Origin: Candidatus Rokuibacteriota bacterium
Lineage (GTDB): Bacteria > Methylomirabilota > Methylomirabilia > Rokubacteriales > CSP1-6
Assembly: GCA_003220195.1 (NCBI GenBank)
Contig: QHRT01000219.1
Location: 1-9,114 of the forward strand
DNA length: 9,114 nt
Reading direction: 5' to 3'
Below are positions 1 through 5,707 of the stretch, in pieces; position 1 is the first letter of the stretch; every line of letters starts with the position of its first letter. The notes under the pieces were generated by a model, which searched no databases, had not been told where the DNA came from, and saw only the letters and a list, made by a program, of their open reading frames with translations. Position numbers and translations under genes: made by a program.

Positions 1-776
1 GCACCCGGTATCTCAACGCCCGCAACACCCTGACGACGCTCCTCGGGCTCGACGTGCTGCCGATCGTGAACGAAAATGACACCGTCGCGGTCGAGGAGAT
101 CAAGGTCGGCGACAACGACAACCTGAGCGCGCTCGTGGCGGCGCTGATCGACGCCGATCTGCTCGTGCTGCTCACCGACGTCGACGGGCTCTTCACCGCC
201 GACCCGGCGACGAGCCCCGACGCGCGGAAGCTCGACACGGTCGACGCCGTCACCGACGAGATCACGCGGCTCGTGTGGAACCGCCGCGGCGTCAGCGCCG
301 TGGGCGGCATGGCGACGAAGCTGGAGGCCGCACAGAAGGCGGCGGCGGCGGGCGTGCCGATGGTGATCGCGAGCGGACGGGAGCGCGGCACGCTCGCCCG
401 CGTGCTCGCCGGTGAGCCGACGGGGACCTATTTCGCGCCGCGCGCGGACCGGATGACGGCACGCCAGCGCTGGATCGCGTTCGCCGTGCCGCCGCAGGGC
501 CGTCTCGTCGTCGATGCCGGGGCGGCGCGGGCGCTCGCGCGGGACGGCAAGAGTCTCCTGCCGTCGGGGCTCGTCGCGGTCGAGGGCGACTTCGCCGCCG
601 GCGACGTGGTCTCGGTCCTCGCGGCGGACGGACGGGAGTTCGCGCGCGGCCTGGTGAGCTTCGACGCGGGCGAGCTCGGCAAGATTCGCGGGGCGCAGAC
701 GCGCGAGATCGCCGCTCGGCTCGGATACGAGGCCGTGGACGAGGTGATCCACCGCGACAATCTCGTGATTTTATAG
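1..776 (+). CDS. proB: Glutamate 5-kinase, 3' part (5' end outside window)
   Basis: Phosphorylates L-glutamate to gamma-glutamyl phosphate with ATP, the first and feedback-controlled step of proline synthesis in the cytoplasm. The frame is open from the first full codon at 3 to TAG at 774-776, giving 257 residues; full ProB is about 370, so roughly 110 N-terminal residues lie upstream. In the visible part, the amino-acid kinase fold shows RYLNARNTL, the substrate-binding VNENDTV (about residues 22-28), GDNDNLSALV (36-45), LLTDVDGLFTADP (about 56-68) and GMATKLEAA with the conserved Lys106 (codon 318-320). A C-terminal PUA domain follows at about residues 165-255 (GRLVVDAGAARAL to the end), as in the long two-domain ProB. 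An internal GTG at 54 would cut into the kinase fold and is not a start. proA follows after 104 bp. Upstream, obgE would be the usual neighbour, but it is not in view. Confidence 0.97.
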   Translation, partial: TRYLNARNTLTTLLGLDVLPIVNENDTVAVEEIKVGDNDNLSALVAALIDADLLVLLTDVDGLFTADPATSPDARKLDTVDAVTDEITRLVWNRRGVSAVGGMATKLEAAQKAAAAGVPMVIASGRERGTLARVLAGEPTGTYFAPRADRMTARQRWIAFAVPPQGRLVVDAGAARALARDGKSLLPSGLVAVEGDFAAGDVVSVLAADGREFARGLVSFDAGELGKIRGAQTREIAARLGYEAVDEVIHRDNLVIL

Positions 777-790
777 ACACTCCCGAGATA

Positions 791-860
791 GAGGCGGGCG
801 TCGGGTTCCCCGGCGACCGCCGAACGTCGGGGGTATCGGGGGCCATTCGAGGCCCCTGAT
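791..860. repeat. Intergenic palindromic element, copy A (proB-proA gap)
   Basis: The gap between proB and proA holds a stretch that aligns along its length with 5581-5653 upstream of gap. Shared words are GAGGCG, CCGA-CGT-GGGGG, TAT-GGGGGCCATT and CG-GGCCCC. Its 3' end forms a hairpin: 835-844 pairs with 851-860 (10 bp including one G-U at 838/857) around a 6-nt loop ATTCGA. No T-run follows, so it is not a textbook terminator. The proA ribosome binding site GGAGGG (867-872) lies just after it, so if the operon is read through, the stem sits directly ahead of proA in the mRNA. Its function is unknown; it could be a REP-like repeat, a processing or stability stem, or an attenuator. Confidence 0.6.
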
Positions 861-880
861 GTAATCGGAGGGCGGCCAAC

Positions 881-2137
881 ATGGACGTCAAGACGCTCGT
901 GGAAACGAAGGCGCGCGCGGCACGCGCGGCGGCGGCCGGGCTCGCGCTCTGCTCGACGAAGGTGAAGAACGACGCGCTCGCGTCCATGGCGCGCGGCCTC
1001 GAGGAGAAGACCGAAGCGCTGCGGGAAGCGAACCGCGTCGATCTCGAGCGGGCCCGCACCCGCGGGGTGACGCGTGCGTTCCTCGACCGCCTCACGTTGA
1101 CCGACGCGCGCATCGAGGACATGGCGCAGGGGCTCCGCGAGGTGGCGGCGCTGCCGGATCCGGTGGGCGACGTCGTGGAGGCGTGGCGCCGCCCGAACCG
1201 CATCGAGATCGCGCGCGTCCGCGTCCCGCTCGGTGTCATCGGGTTCATCTACGAGTCCCGACCGAACGTCACCGCCGACGCCGCCGGACTCTGCATCAAG
1301 TCCGGCAACGCCGTGCTCCTGCGCGGCGGGAGCGAGGCGATCGAGTCGAACGGCATGATCGTCGCCGTGCTCGCGAAGGCGCTCGAGAAGGCCGGCGCGC
1401 CGCCCGGCGCGATCCAGTTCGTCGACACGACGGACCGCGAGGCGGTCGCCGCGATGCTGACGCTCGATCGACTCGTCGACCTGATCATTCCCCGCGGCGG
1501 CGAGGACTTCGTGCAGTGGGTCGCCGAGCGCTCGCGGGTGCCGGTCCTGAAGCACGACAAGGGGCTGGTGCACGTCTACGTCGACGCGGATGCGGATCTC
1601 ACGATGGCGACGACGATCGTCGTGAACGCGAAGGCGCAGCGGCCGAGCGTCTGCAACGCGCTCGAGACGCTGCTCGTCCACGCCGACGTGGCGCCGCGGT
1701 GGCTGCCGCTCGTCGCGGGCCGTCTTGCCGAGGCCGGCGTCGAGATTCGTGGCTGTCCGCGAACCGTCGCGCTCGTGCCCGCGGCCCGCCCGGCGACGTC
1801 AGCCGACTGGGACACCGAGTACCTGGATCTCGTGCTCGCCATCCGCGTCGTCGACCATCTGGACGAGGCGATCGCGCACATCCGGCGTCACGGCTCGGGA
1901 CTCGCGGAGGCGATCGTCACGGGCGACCTCCGCCACGCGCGGCGGTTCACGCGCGAGATCGACGCCGCCGCGGTGCTGGTGAACGCGTCCACGCGGCTGG
2001 TGGACGGCAATCAGTTCGGTATGGGCGCGGAGATGGGAATCTCGACCTCACGCGTCCACGCGCGCGGTCCGGTCGGCGTGCGAGAGCTCACGACGACGAA
2101 GTTCGTGGTCTACGGCGACGGCCAGATCCGGGAATAA
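881..2137 (+). CDS. proA: Gamma-glutamyl phosphate reductase
   Basis: Reduces gamma-glutamyl phosphate to glutamate semialdehyde with NADPH, the second step of proline synthesis, using the labile product of ProB. At 418 residues it is full length for the family. It has the aldehyde-dehydrogenase-type fold: RVPLGVIGFIYESRPNVT and SGNAVLLRGGSEAIESN in the nucleotide-binding part, LIIPRGGEDFVQWV, then AQRPSVCNALETLL with the catalytic Cys258 (codon 1652-1654), and the C-terminal family signature QFGMGAEMGISTSR followed by GPVGVRELTTTKFV. The ATG at 881 is supported by GGAGGG at 867-872, 8 nt upstream. It stands 104 bp after proB and 7 bp before nadD, so it is very probably co-transcribed with both. 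No residue expected of the family appears to be missing. Confidence 0.98.
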   Translation: MDVKTLVETKARAARAAAAGLALCSTKVKNDALASMARGLEEKTEALREANRVDLERARTRGVTRAFLDRLTLTDARIEDMAQGLREVAALPDPVGDVVEAWRRPNRIEIARVRVPLGVIGFIYESRPNVTADAAGLCIKSGNAVLLRGGSEAIESNGMIVAVLAKALEKAGAPPGAIQFVDTTDREAVAAMLTLDRLVDLIIPRGGEDFVQWVAERSRVPVLKHDKGLVHVYVDADADLTMATTIVVNAKAQRPSVCNALETLLVHADVAPRWLPLVAGRLAEAGVEIRGCPRTVALVPAARPATSADWDTEYLDLVLAIRVVDHLDEAIAHIRRHGSGLAEAIVTGDLRHARRFTREIDAAAVLVNASTRLVDGNQFGMGAEMGISTSRVHARGPVGVRELTTTKFVVYGDGQIRE

Positions 2138-2144
2138 CTACTCG

Positions 2145-2798
2145 ATGCGGCGCACGGGCGTCTTCGGGGGCTCGTTCAATCCCATCCACTACGGCCATCT
2201 GCTCCTCGCCGACGAAGTTCAGGAGCGGCTCGCCCTCGATCGCGTGCTCTTCGTTCCGGCCGCAGTGCCCCCCCACAAGCCGGGCCGCGATCTTGCGCCC
2301 GCGGCGGACCGCTACCGGATGGTGGAGCTGGCCGTCGGACGGCATCCCGGATTTGTCGTGTCGGACGTCGAGCTTGCCCGACGCGGTGTCTCGTACACCG
2401 TGGACACGCTCGCAGCACTCTCCGCCCCGAACGAGGAGCTCGTCCTGCTCCTCGGCTCCGAGATGTTTCTCGATCTGCTCTCGTGGCGCGAGCCGCGAAC
2501 GATCGCGCGGCTGGCGCGTCTCGTCGTGATCCCGCGCGCCGGGAGCCCGTTCGATCCGGAGAGCGCCGCGGCGCAGAAGGTTCTCCGCGAGATCGGGCTC
2601 GATCGCTTCACGACGGTGGACGGGCCACCGTGGCCGCCGGACACAGCGCTGATCGTCCACGCGACGTCGCTGCCGATCTCGGCGTCGGAGCTCCGCGTGC
2701 GCGTCCGTGACGGCCGATCGCTCGCGTACCGATTGCCGGAGGCGGTCGCCGACTACATTCGCGCGCGAGGGCTCTATCGCGAGGAGAGGGCCCGGTGA
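2145..2798 (+). CDS. nadD: Nicotinate-nucleotide adenylyltransferase
   Basis: Transfers AMP from ATP to nicotinate mononucleotide, giving deamido-NAD in NAD synthesis. The 217 residues match the usual NadD length. The N-terminal nucleotidyltransferase signature is GVFGGSFNPIHYGHLLLA, with the HxGH motif at residues 15-18. The C-terminal motif reads ISASELR (178-184), close to the family ISSTxxR with Ser in place of Thr, and is followed by the typical ending YRLPEAVADYIRARGLY. The ATG lies 7 nt after the proA stop with only a weak purine run before it, suggesting translational coupling to proA. The stop overlaps the rsfS start in GTGA. The proBA-nadD-rsfS order is a common bacterial arrangement. 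A broader nucleotidyltransferase identity is unlikely given both motifs and the context. Confidence 0.96.
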   Translation: MRRTGVFGGSFNPIHYGHLLLADEVQERLALDRVLFVPAAVPPHKPGRDLAPAADRYRMVELAVGRHPGFVVSDVELARRGVSYTVDTLAALSAPNEELVLLLGSEMFLDLLSWREPRTIARLARLVVIPRAGSPFDPESAAAQKVLREIGLDRFTTVDGPPWPPDTALIVHATSLPISASELRVRVRDGRSLAYRLPEAVADYIRARGLYREERAR

Positions 2799-3178
2799 AC
2801 GCGACGTCCGCGGCCGCGAAAGTGCAGCACGCCGCCCGTGCGGCGCTCGACAAGAAGGCGGTCGATCTCGTCGTGCTCGACGTGCAGGCGGTGTCGAGCG
2901 TGGCCGACTACTTCCTGATCTGCAGCGGGCGCTCCACCACGCACGTCGACACGATCGCGGACGGCATTCGCGCCGAGCTCAAGGATGGGGGCCTGCGCCC
3001 GCTTCACGCCGAGGGCGTGGCGGCCAGCGGCTGGTTGCTGCTCGATTATGGCGACGTGCTGGTCCACGTCTTCCTGGACGAGACCCGCACGTACTACGCG
3101 CTCGAACGACTCTGGGGCGACGCGCCGACCGTGCGCGTGGAACGCGGCGAACGCGGAGGATCGGTTGCCGGCTCATGA
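2795..3178 (+). CDS. rsfS: Ribosome silencing factor RsfS (DUF143/Iojap family)
   Basis: Binds ribosomal protein uL14 on the large subunit and blocks subunit joining, lowering translation in poor conditions (family knowledge). The 127 residues are close to the family length. The Iojap core is clear: ALDKKAVDLVVLDVQAVSSV, then ADYFLICSGRSTTHVDTIAD (37-56), GWLLLDYGDVLVHVF (79-93) and YYALERLWGDAP. The GTG start at 2795 overlaps the nadD TGA by 4 bp and is preceded by GAGGAG at 2781-2786. The last dozen residues (RGERGGSVAGS) are a non-conserved tail. It appears to be the last gene of the proBA-nadD-rsfS run; the next gene follows after 68 bp with a possible promoter of its own. Confidence 0.96.
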   Translation: MNATSAAAKVQHAARAALDKKAVDLVVLDVQAVSSVADYFLICSGRSTTHVDTIADGIRAELKDGGLRPLHAEGVAASGWLLLDYGDVLVHVFLDETRTYYALERLWGDAPTVRVERGERGGSVAGS

Positions 3179-3193
3179 GTCACATGATAGGGT
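3165..3193 (+). promoter_or_regulatory. Possible sigma-70-type promoter ahead of the DksA-like gene
   Basis: TTGCCG at 3165-3170 and TAGGGT at 3188-3193 are separated by 17 bp. A TGA just before the second box (3185-3187) gives an extended -10. The stretch is visibly more A/T-rich than its surroundings and falls at the junction between the rsfS end and the next gene. The -10 hexamer matches the consensus only at its three most conserved bases, so this is a weak call. The overlapping 13-codon frame at 3175-3216 is an alternative reading of the same bases. Confidence 0.3.
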
Positions 3194-3246
3194 ATTGCCT
3201 TTGTTGCGGGGCATGAGCCCGACGACACCGCCGGCAGGAGGGACGG

Positions 3247-3612
3247 ATGCGGAAAGACCGTCTGACGTACTTCAGGAAGCGACTGCTCGAGAAGGAACGT
3301 CAGCTCGTCGACGAGGTCGGACGCACGGCGCATTACGGCAAGGATCAGGACGACGATTCGATCAAGGATCTCGGCGACCAGGCGAACACGGCCTACACCC
3401 GCGAGTTCTTCTTCGAGCTGGGCAATGGCGATCGGCGCGTGCTGCGCGACGTCGTGTCGGCGCTCCAGAAGATCGACGAGGGATCGTTCGGCGCGTGCGA
3501 GCGCTGCGGAGAGCCCATCGCGGAGAAGCGCCTCGAAGCGTTGCCGTTCGCACGGTACTGCATCGATTGCCAGCGCGTCGTGGAGCAAGAGGAGCGGATG
3601 GCGGCCGGCTGA
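3247..3612 (+). CDS. DksA/TraR-family C4 zinc-finger transcription regulator
   Basis: DksA-type proteins enter the RNA polymerase secondary channel and, with ppGpp, reset transcription of rRNA and amino-acid genes. This 121-residue protein has the full layout: an N-terminal helix (KRLLEKERQLVDEV), the coiled-coil tip motif DLGDQA matching the DxxDxA of true DksA (Asp41, Asp44, Ala46), a second coiled-coil arm (FFFELGNGDRRVLRDVVSAL), then a C4 finger with CERC (84-87) and CIDC (105-108) and the RLEALP linker. Keeping both tip aspartates suggests an active DksA-like factor rather than a decayed paralogue; that is inference. The ATG has a strong AGGAGGG (3237-3242 region) 5-6 nt upstream. High-GC genomes of this kind often carry several paralogues, so I do not assign the symbol dksA. 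Confidence 0.93.
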   Translation: MRKDRLTYFRKRLLEKERQLVDEVGRTAHYGKDQDDDSIKDLGDQANTAYTREFFFELGNGDRRVLRDVVSALQKIDEGSFGACERCGEPIAEKRLEALPFARYCIDCQRVVEQEERMAAG

Positions 3613-3621
3613 TCGCCGGCC
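3603..3621 (+). terminator. Hairpin spanning the DksA-like stop codon
   Basis: GGCCGGC (3603-3609) pairs perfectly with GCCGGCC (3615-3621), leaving a 5-nt loop TGATC that contains the TGA stop. The bases after it (ACTTCACC) have no T-run. It may act as a weak terminator or as a 3' stabilising stem, or it may be a chance result of the high G+C. Confidence 0.25.
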
Positions 3622-3643
3622 ACTTCACCGGGAACTCCGGACC

Positions 3644-3670
3644 GGTCGCGATCGCCGCGATCCGACCTTC
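3644..3670 (+). terminator. Possible intrinsic terminator after the DksA-like gene
   Basis: GGTCG-C-GATC (3644-3653, with C3649 bulged) pairs with GATCCGACC (3659-3667) around the loop GCCGC: nine pairs with one bulge, followed by TTCCTCAT. The tail is pyrimidine-rich but not a true T-run. It lies just before the GTG chosen for the TPR gene, so it could instead be a leader structure for that gene. Confidence 0.3.
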
Positions 3671-3676
3671 CTCATC

Positions 3677-4678
3677 GTGAATGCGCGCCGGTCCTCCGGT
3701 TCTCTCGCCTCGGTGCTGACGTCTCTCCGTACACTGGCTCCCCTGGGACGTGACGCGGCCCGCGGGCTCGCGCTCCTCCACGCCTTCTGGCTCCGCTCCC
3801 GTGGCGAGCCGTCGACCGGCAACGCTGCGACCGCGGATGACCTGATGCGTCGGGCGGTCGAGCTCGAACGTGCCGGACGGTCCGGCGAGGCGGCGAACCT
3901 CTATCGTGAAGTGCTGAAGAGCGAGCGTCATCACCCGGGCGCGCTCCGGGGACTGCGCGCCGTCGCCGTCACGATGGCGGACTGGCCTCGAGCGCTCGAC
4001 GTCCAGCAGCGCCTGATCGCCGCGGTGCCGTCCGTGGAGCGCGACGCCGAGTCGCGCTGGCTCGCCGTCATCCACTACGAGCTTGGACGCGCGCAGCTGG
4101 CGGCAGGACGACTGTCCGCGGCGCTCACGGAGCTCCGACAGGCGCTCCGCGCCGACCCTCGCTTCGTGCCGGCGGCGCTCGCGCTCGGCGACACGCACGA
4201 AGCCGCCGGCGATCTGAAGGAGGCGGTACGCGTGTGGGAGCGCGCAGCCGAGACCGATCCATCCGTCTCCGTGCTGGCGCGGCTCGAGCGCGTCTACCGG
4301 AGCGAGGGACGGCCGAGTCGCATGATCGCGCTCTATCGAGCGGCCGCCGAGCAGGCGCCCGACGACCTCGCCGTCGCGACCGCGCTCGGACGCGTGTACT
4401 TCGAGCTCGAGATGCTGGACGAGGCGGCCGACCAGTTCGAGAAGATCGAGGTGCGCGCGCCGAATCTGCCGGTGGTGCACGCGTTCCTCGGCGCGGTGTT
4501 CGAGCGACGCGGCGACACGCGCGAGGCGTTCGACGAGTACCGTCAGGCTTTGCGGCTCGCCCAGTCGTTCACCTGGCCGCATCGCTGCCGTCACTGCGAG
4601 ACGGTCGTGACGACGTGGGAGGATCGGTGTCCCGGTTGCCGTCGATGGCACGTGCTGGCGCCGGTCGCGGGACGATGA
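3677..4678 (+). CDS. LapB/YciM-like TPR protein with C-terminal rubredoxin-like zinc ribbon
   Basis: A tetratricopeptide-repeat protein of 333 residues from GTG 3677. Repeats run from about residue 57 to 295, for example AVELERAGRSGEAANLYREV, HYELGRAQLAAGRLSAALTE, ALGDTHEAAGDLKEAVRVWE, ALGRVYFELEMLDEAADQFE and FLGAVFERRGDTREAFDEYR. The end carries CRHC-x10-CPGC (Cys304, 307, 318, 321), then RRWHVLAP. This is the layout of LapB/YciM, the adaptor that tunes LpxC turnover by FtsH and so lipopolysaccharide synthesis. Unlike E. coli LapB (about 390 residues with an N-terminal membrane anchor), the N-terminus here is arginine-rich and only mildly hydrophobic, so membrane anchoring is uncertain. No clear ribosome binding site marks the start; GTG 3713 and ATG 3845 are in-frame alternatives, and starts before 3612 would lie inside the previous gene. 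The stop overlaps the comF start as ATGA. Confidence 0.8.
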   Translation: MNARRSSGSLASVLTSLRTLAPLGRDAARGLALLHAFWLRSRGEPSTGNAATADDLMRRAVELERAGRSGEAANLYREVLKSERHHPGALRGLRAVAVTMADWPRALDVQQRLIAAVPSVERDAESRWLAVIHYELGRAQLAAGRLSAALTELRQALRADPRFVPAALALGDTHEAAGDLKEAVRVWERAAETDPSVSVLARLERVYRSEGRPSRMIALYRAAAEQAPDDLAVATALGRVYFELEMLDEAADQFEKIEVRAPNLPVVHAFLGAVFERRGDTREAFDEYRQALRLAQSFTWPHRCRHCETVVTTWEDRCPGCRRWHVLAPVAGR

Positions 4679-5470
4679 TCACGCCGACCGAGACTGACCG
4701 CGCGGTCGAGCGACCGTCGCGCACCTGGCTCGACGCCGCGCTCGACCTCGTGTTTCCCGCCATCTGTCCCGTGTGTGGGGTGGCGCTCGGCGCCGGACGG
4801 CGCGACCCGCTCTGCGGTGCATGCTGGACCGGGCTCGAGCGGATCACGCCGCCCTGGTGCGAACGGTGTGGTCTGCCGTTCCTCTCCTTTGCGCCCAGTC
4901 AGACTTCCACGATGAAGGCCGGCATGTGCCAGGGCTGCGCGACCGATCCACCGGCCTTCGCGTGGGCGCGCTCCGCCGCGTATTACGGGGACCGCGCACG
5001 CGACGCCGTGCACGCGCTGAAATTCCGGCGCAAGCGCGCGCTTGCGAAGCCGCTCGCTGACCTCGTGGGCGAGCAACTCGCGCGGTGGCTGCCTGACGAC
5101 ATCGACGCGCTGGTCCCCGTGCCGCTCTCGGCGATCCGCGAGCGCGAGCGGGGCTTCAATCAGTCCGCGCTGTTGGCGGAGCGCCTCGGCCATCGGCTCG
5201 ACGTCCCGGTCCGGCCGCGCTGGCTCGTCCGGACGCGCGCGACCCAGCCGCAGACGGATCTGAGCGCCGTGGAGCGCCGCGCCAACGTGCGTCACGCGTT
5301 TCGTGCCTCGCCCGGGGGCGTTTCGTGCCTCGCCCGGGGTCGATGGGCGCCACGTCGTCGTCGTTGACGACGTCTTCACGACCGGAGCGACCGTGGAAGA
5401 GTGTGCACGCGCTCTCGCTGCGGCGGGCGCGCGCCGCGTCAGCGTCGTGACGGTCGCCCGCGTCGTGTGA
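4675..5470 (+). pseudogene. comF: ComF-family phosphoribosyltransferase, frameshifted by a 22-bp tandem duplication
   Basis: ComF/GntX proteins join an N-terminal zinc-ribbon region to a type I phosphoribosyltransferase domain; ComF is needed for DNA uptake in competent bacteria, and its role elsewhere is unclear. From ATG 4675 (ATGA overlap with the TPR gene) the frame gives CPVCG (31-35), CGAC (47-50), CERCG (62-66), CQGC (85-88), HALKFRRKRALA, VPVPLSAIRERERGFNQSAL and TQPQTDLSAVERRANVRHAF. It then leaves the family sequence and stops at TGA 5365-5367 (230 residues). Position 5296-5317 is repeated exactly at 5318-5339, a net +1 shift. Reading on from the second copy (frame of 5318) gives VDGRHVVVVDDVFTTGATVE, the PRPP-binding loop, and a normal ending at TGA 5468-5470. 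Removing one copy restores a 257-residue ComF. As written the product lacks the PRPP site and is probably inactive; an assembly error is the alternative. Confidence 0.9.
5296..5339 (+). repeat. 22-bp perfect tandem duplication inside comF
   Basis: Two abutting, identical 22-bp units (5296-5317 and 5318-5339), each starting GCGTTTCGTG and ending CGCCCGGGG. The flanking bases (C5295, T5340) do not continue the repeat, so there are exactly two copies. Because 22 is not a multiple of 3, copy number sets the reading frame: one copy gives an intact ComF and two copies the truncated form. It is typical of slipped-strand duplication and probably recent, because no base differs between the copies. Confidence 0.97.
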
Positions 5471-5496
5471 TCGAGGAGCGGCCCGGCGAAGCCGGT

Positions 5497-5544
5497 CCGA
5501 GGCGCGCCGCGGCTTTGGCCGGGGCGTGTCCGAGCGTTGGGGGG
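5497..5544. repeat. 48-bp direct repeat, copy B
   Basis: Begins CCGAGGCGCG and ends GAGCGTTGGGGGG (last four G at 5541-5544), and is identical base for base with 5579-5626, offset by 82 bp. It begins 26 bp after the comF stop. After the shared 48 bp it does not enter the TAT-GGGGGCC palindrome seen in copies A and C, but runs into an unrelated stretch (5545-5574). GGGGCC at 5541-5546 could still pair with GGCCCC at 5575-5580 across a 28-nt loop. It may be a partial or rearranged member of the same element family. Confidence 0.9.
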
Positions 5545-5578
5545 CCGGCACGGTCTCGGCACACAATCTCGCGGGGCC

Positions 5579-5653
5579 CCGAGGCGCGCCGCGGCTTTGG
5601 CCGGGGCGTGTCCGAGCGTTGGGGGGTATGGGGGCCATTTCGGGGCCCCCCAT
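5579..5653. repeat. Intergenic palindromic element, copy C (upstream of gap)
   Basis: The first 48 bp (5579-5626) exactly repeat copy B. The element then continues into a palindrome in which 5628-5636 pairs with 5644-5653, with C5646 bulged, around the 7-nt loop ATTTCGG. The whole stretch aligns with copy A in front of proA. Between A and C the bases flanking the loop differ, but both still form AT...AT-closed G/C stems, which suggests that structure is kept rather than exact sequence. It lies 54 bp before the gap start and just upstream of a TATACT box. Together with copy B it accounts for most of the 237-bp comF-gap gap. Confidence 0.75.
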
Positions 5654-5667
5654 CCAGAAGGTATACT
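5639..5667 (+). promoter_or_regulatory. Candidate promoter of the gap operon
   Basis: TATACT at 5662-5667 differs from the -10 consensus at one position and is the most A/T-rich hexamer in the gap region. With a 17-bp spacer the -35 would be TTCGGG (5639-5644), a poor match that overlaps the loop and stem of element C. Transcription would start near 5674, about 34 nt before the gap ATG, and TAAGGAG at 5695-5701 would then serve as ribosome binding site. A poor -35 suggests either an activator or that the box is fortuitous. Confidence 0.4.
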
Positions 5668-5707
5668 GAGCCACGATCTTCGGTAGTCCCCACGTAAGGA
5701 GCCTCCC

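Noticed and set aside
860..865. TGTAAT as a -10 box for a proA-specific promoter
   Set aside because: It would start transcription only about 9 nt before the ATG, inside the ribosome binding site, and it lacks the conserved A at the second position.
1183..2529. Long + strand open frame (about 450 codons) in another frame of proA and nadD
   Set aside because: It overlaps two well-supported genes in the wrong frame and is almost entirely Arg/Ala/Gly/Pro, a typical high-GC artefact.
3425..3676. Earlier start for the TPR gene at 3425 inside the DksA-like gene
   Set aside because: This would overlap nearly 190 bp of a well-supported gene, and the added residues are Arg/Ser-rich without family similarity. 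The first in-frame start after the upstream gene is GTG 3677.
5497..5653. CRISPR-like array
   Set aside because: There are only two copies of the 48-bp unit, the second is joined to a palindrome rather than a spacer, and no cas genes are near.
5401..5697. Open frame of 98 codons over the comF end and the repeats, and an antisense partner at 5439-5693
   Set aside because: Both are composed largely of the repeated elements and an out-of-frame comF tail, with no ribosome binding site or recognisable motif. They probably appear as spurious hypothetical proteins wherever the repeat occurs.
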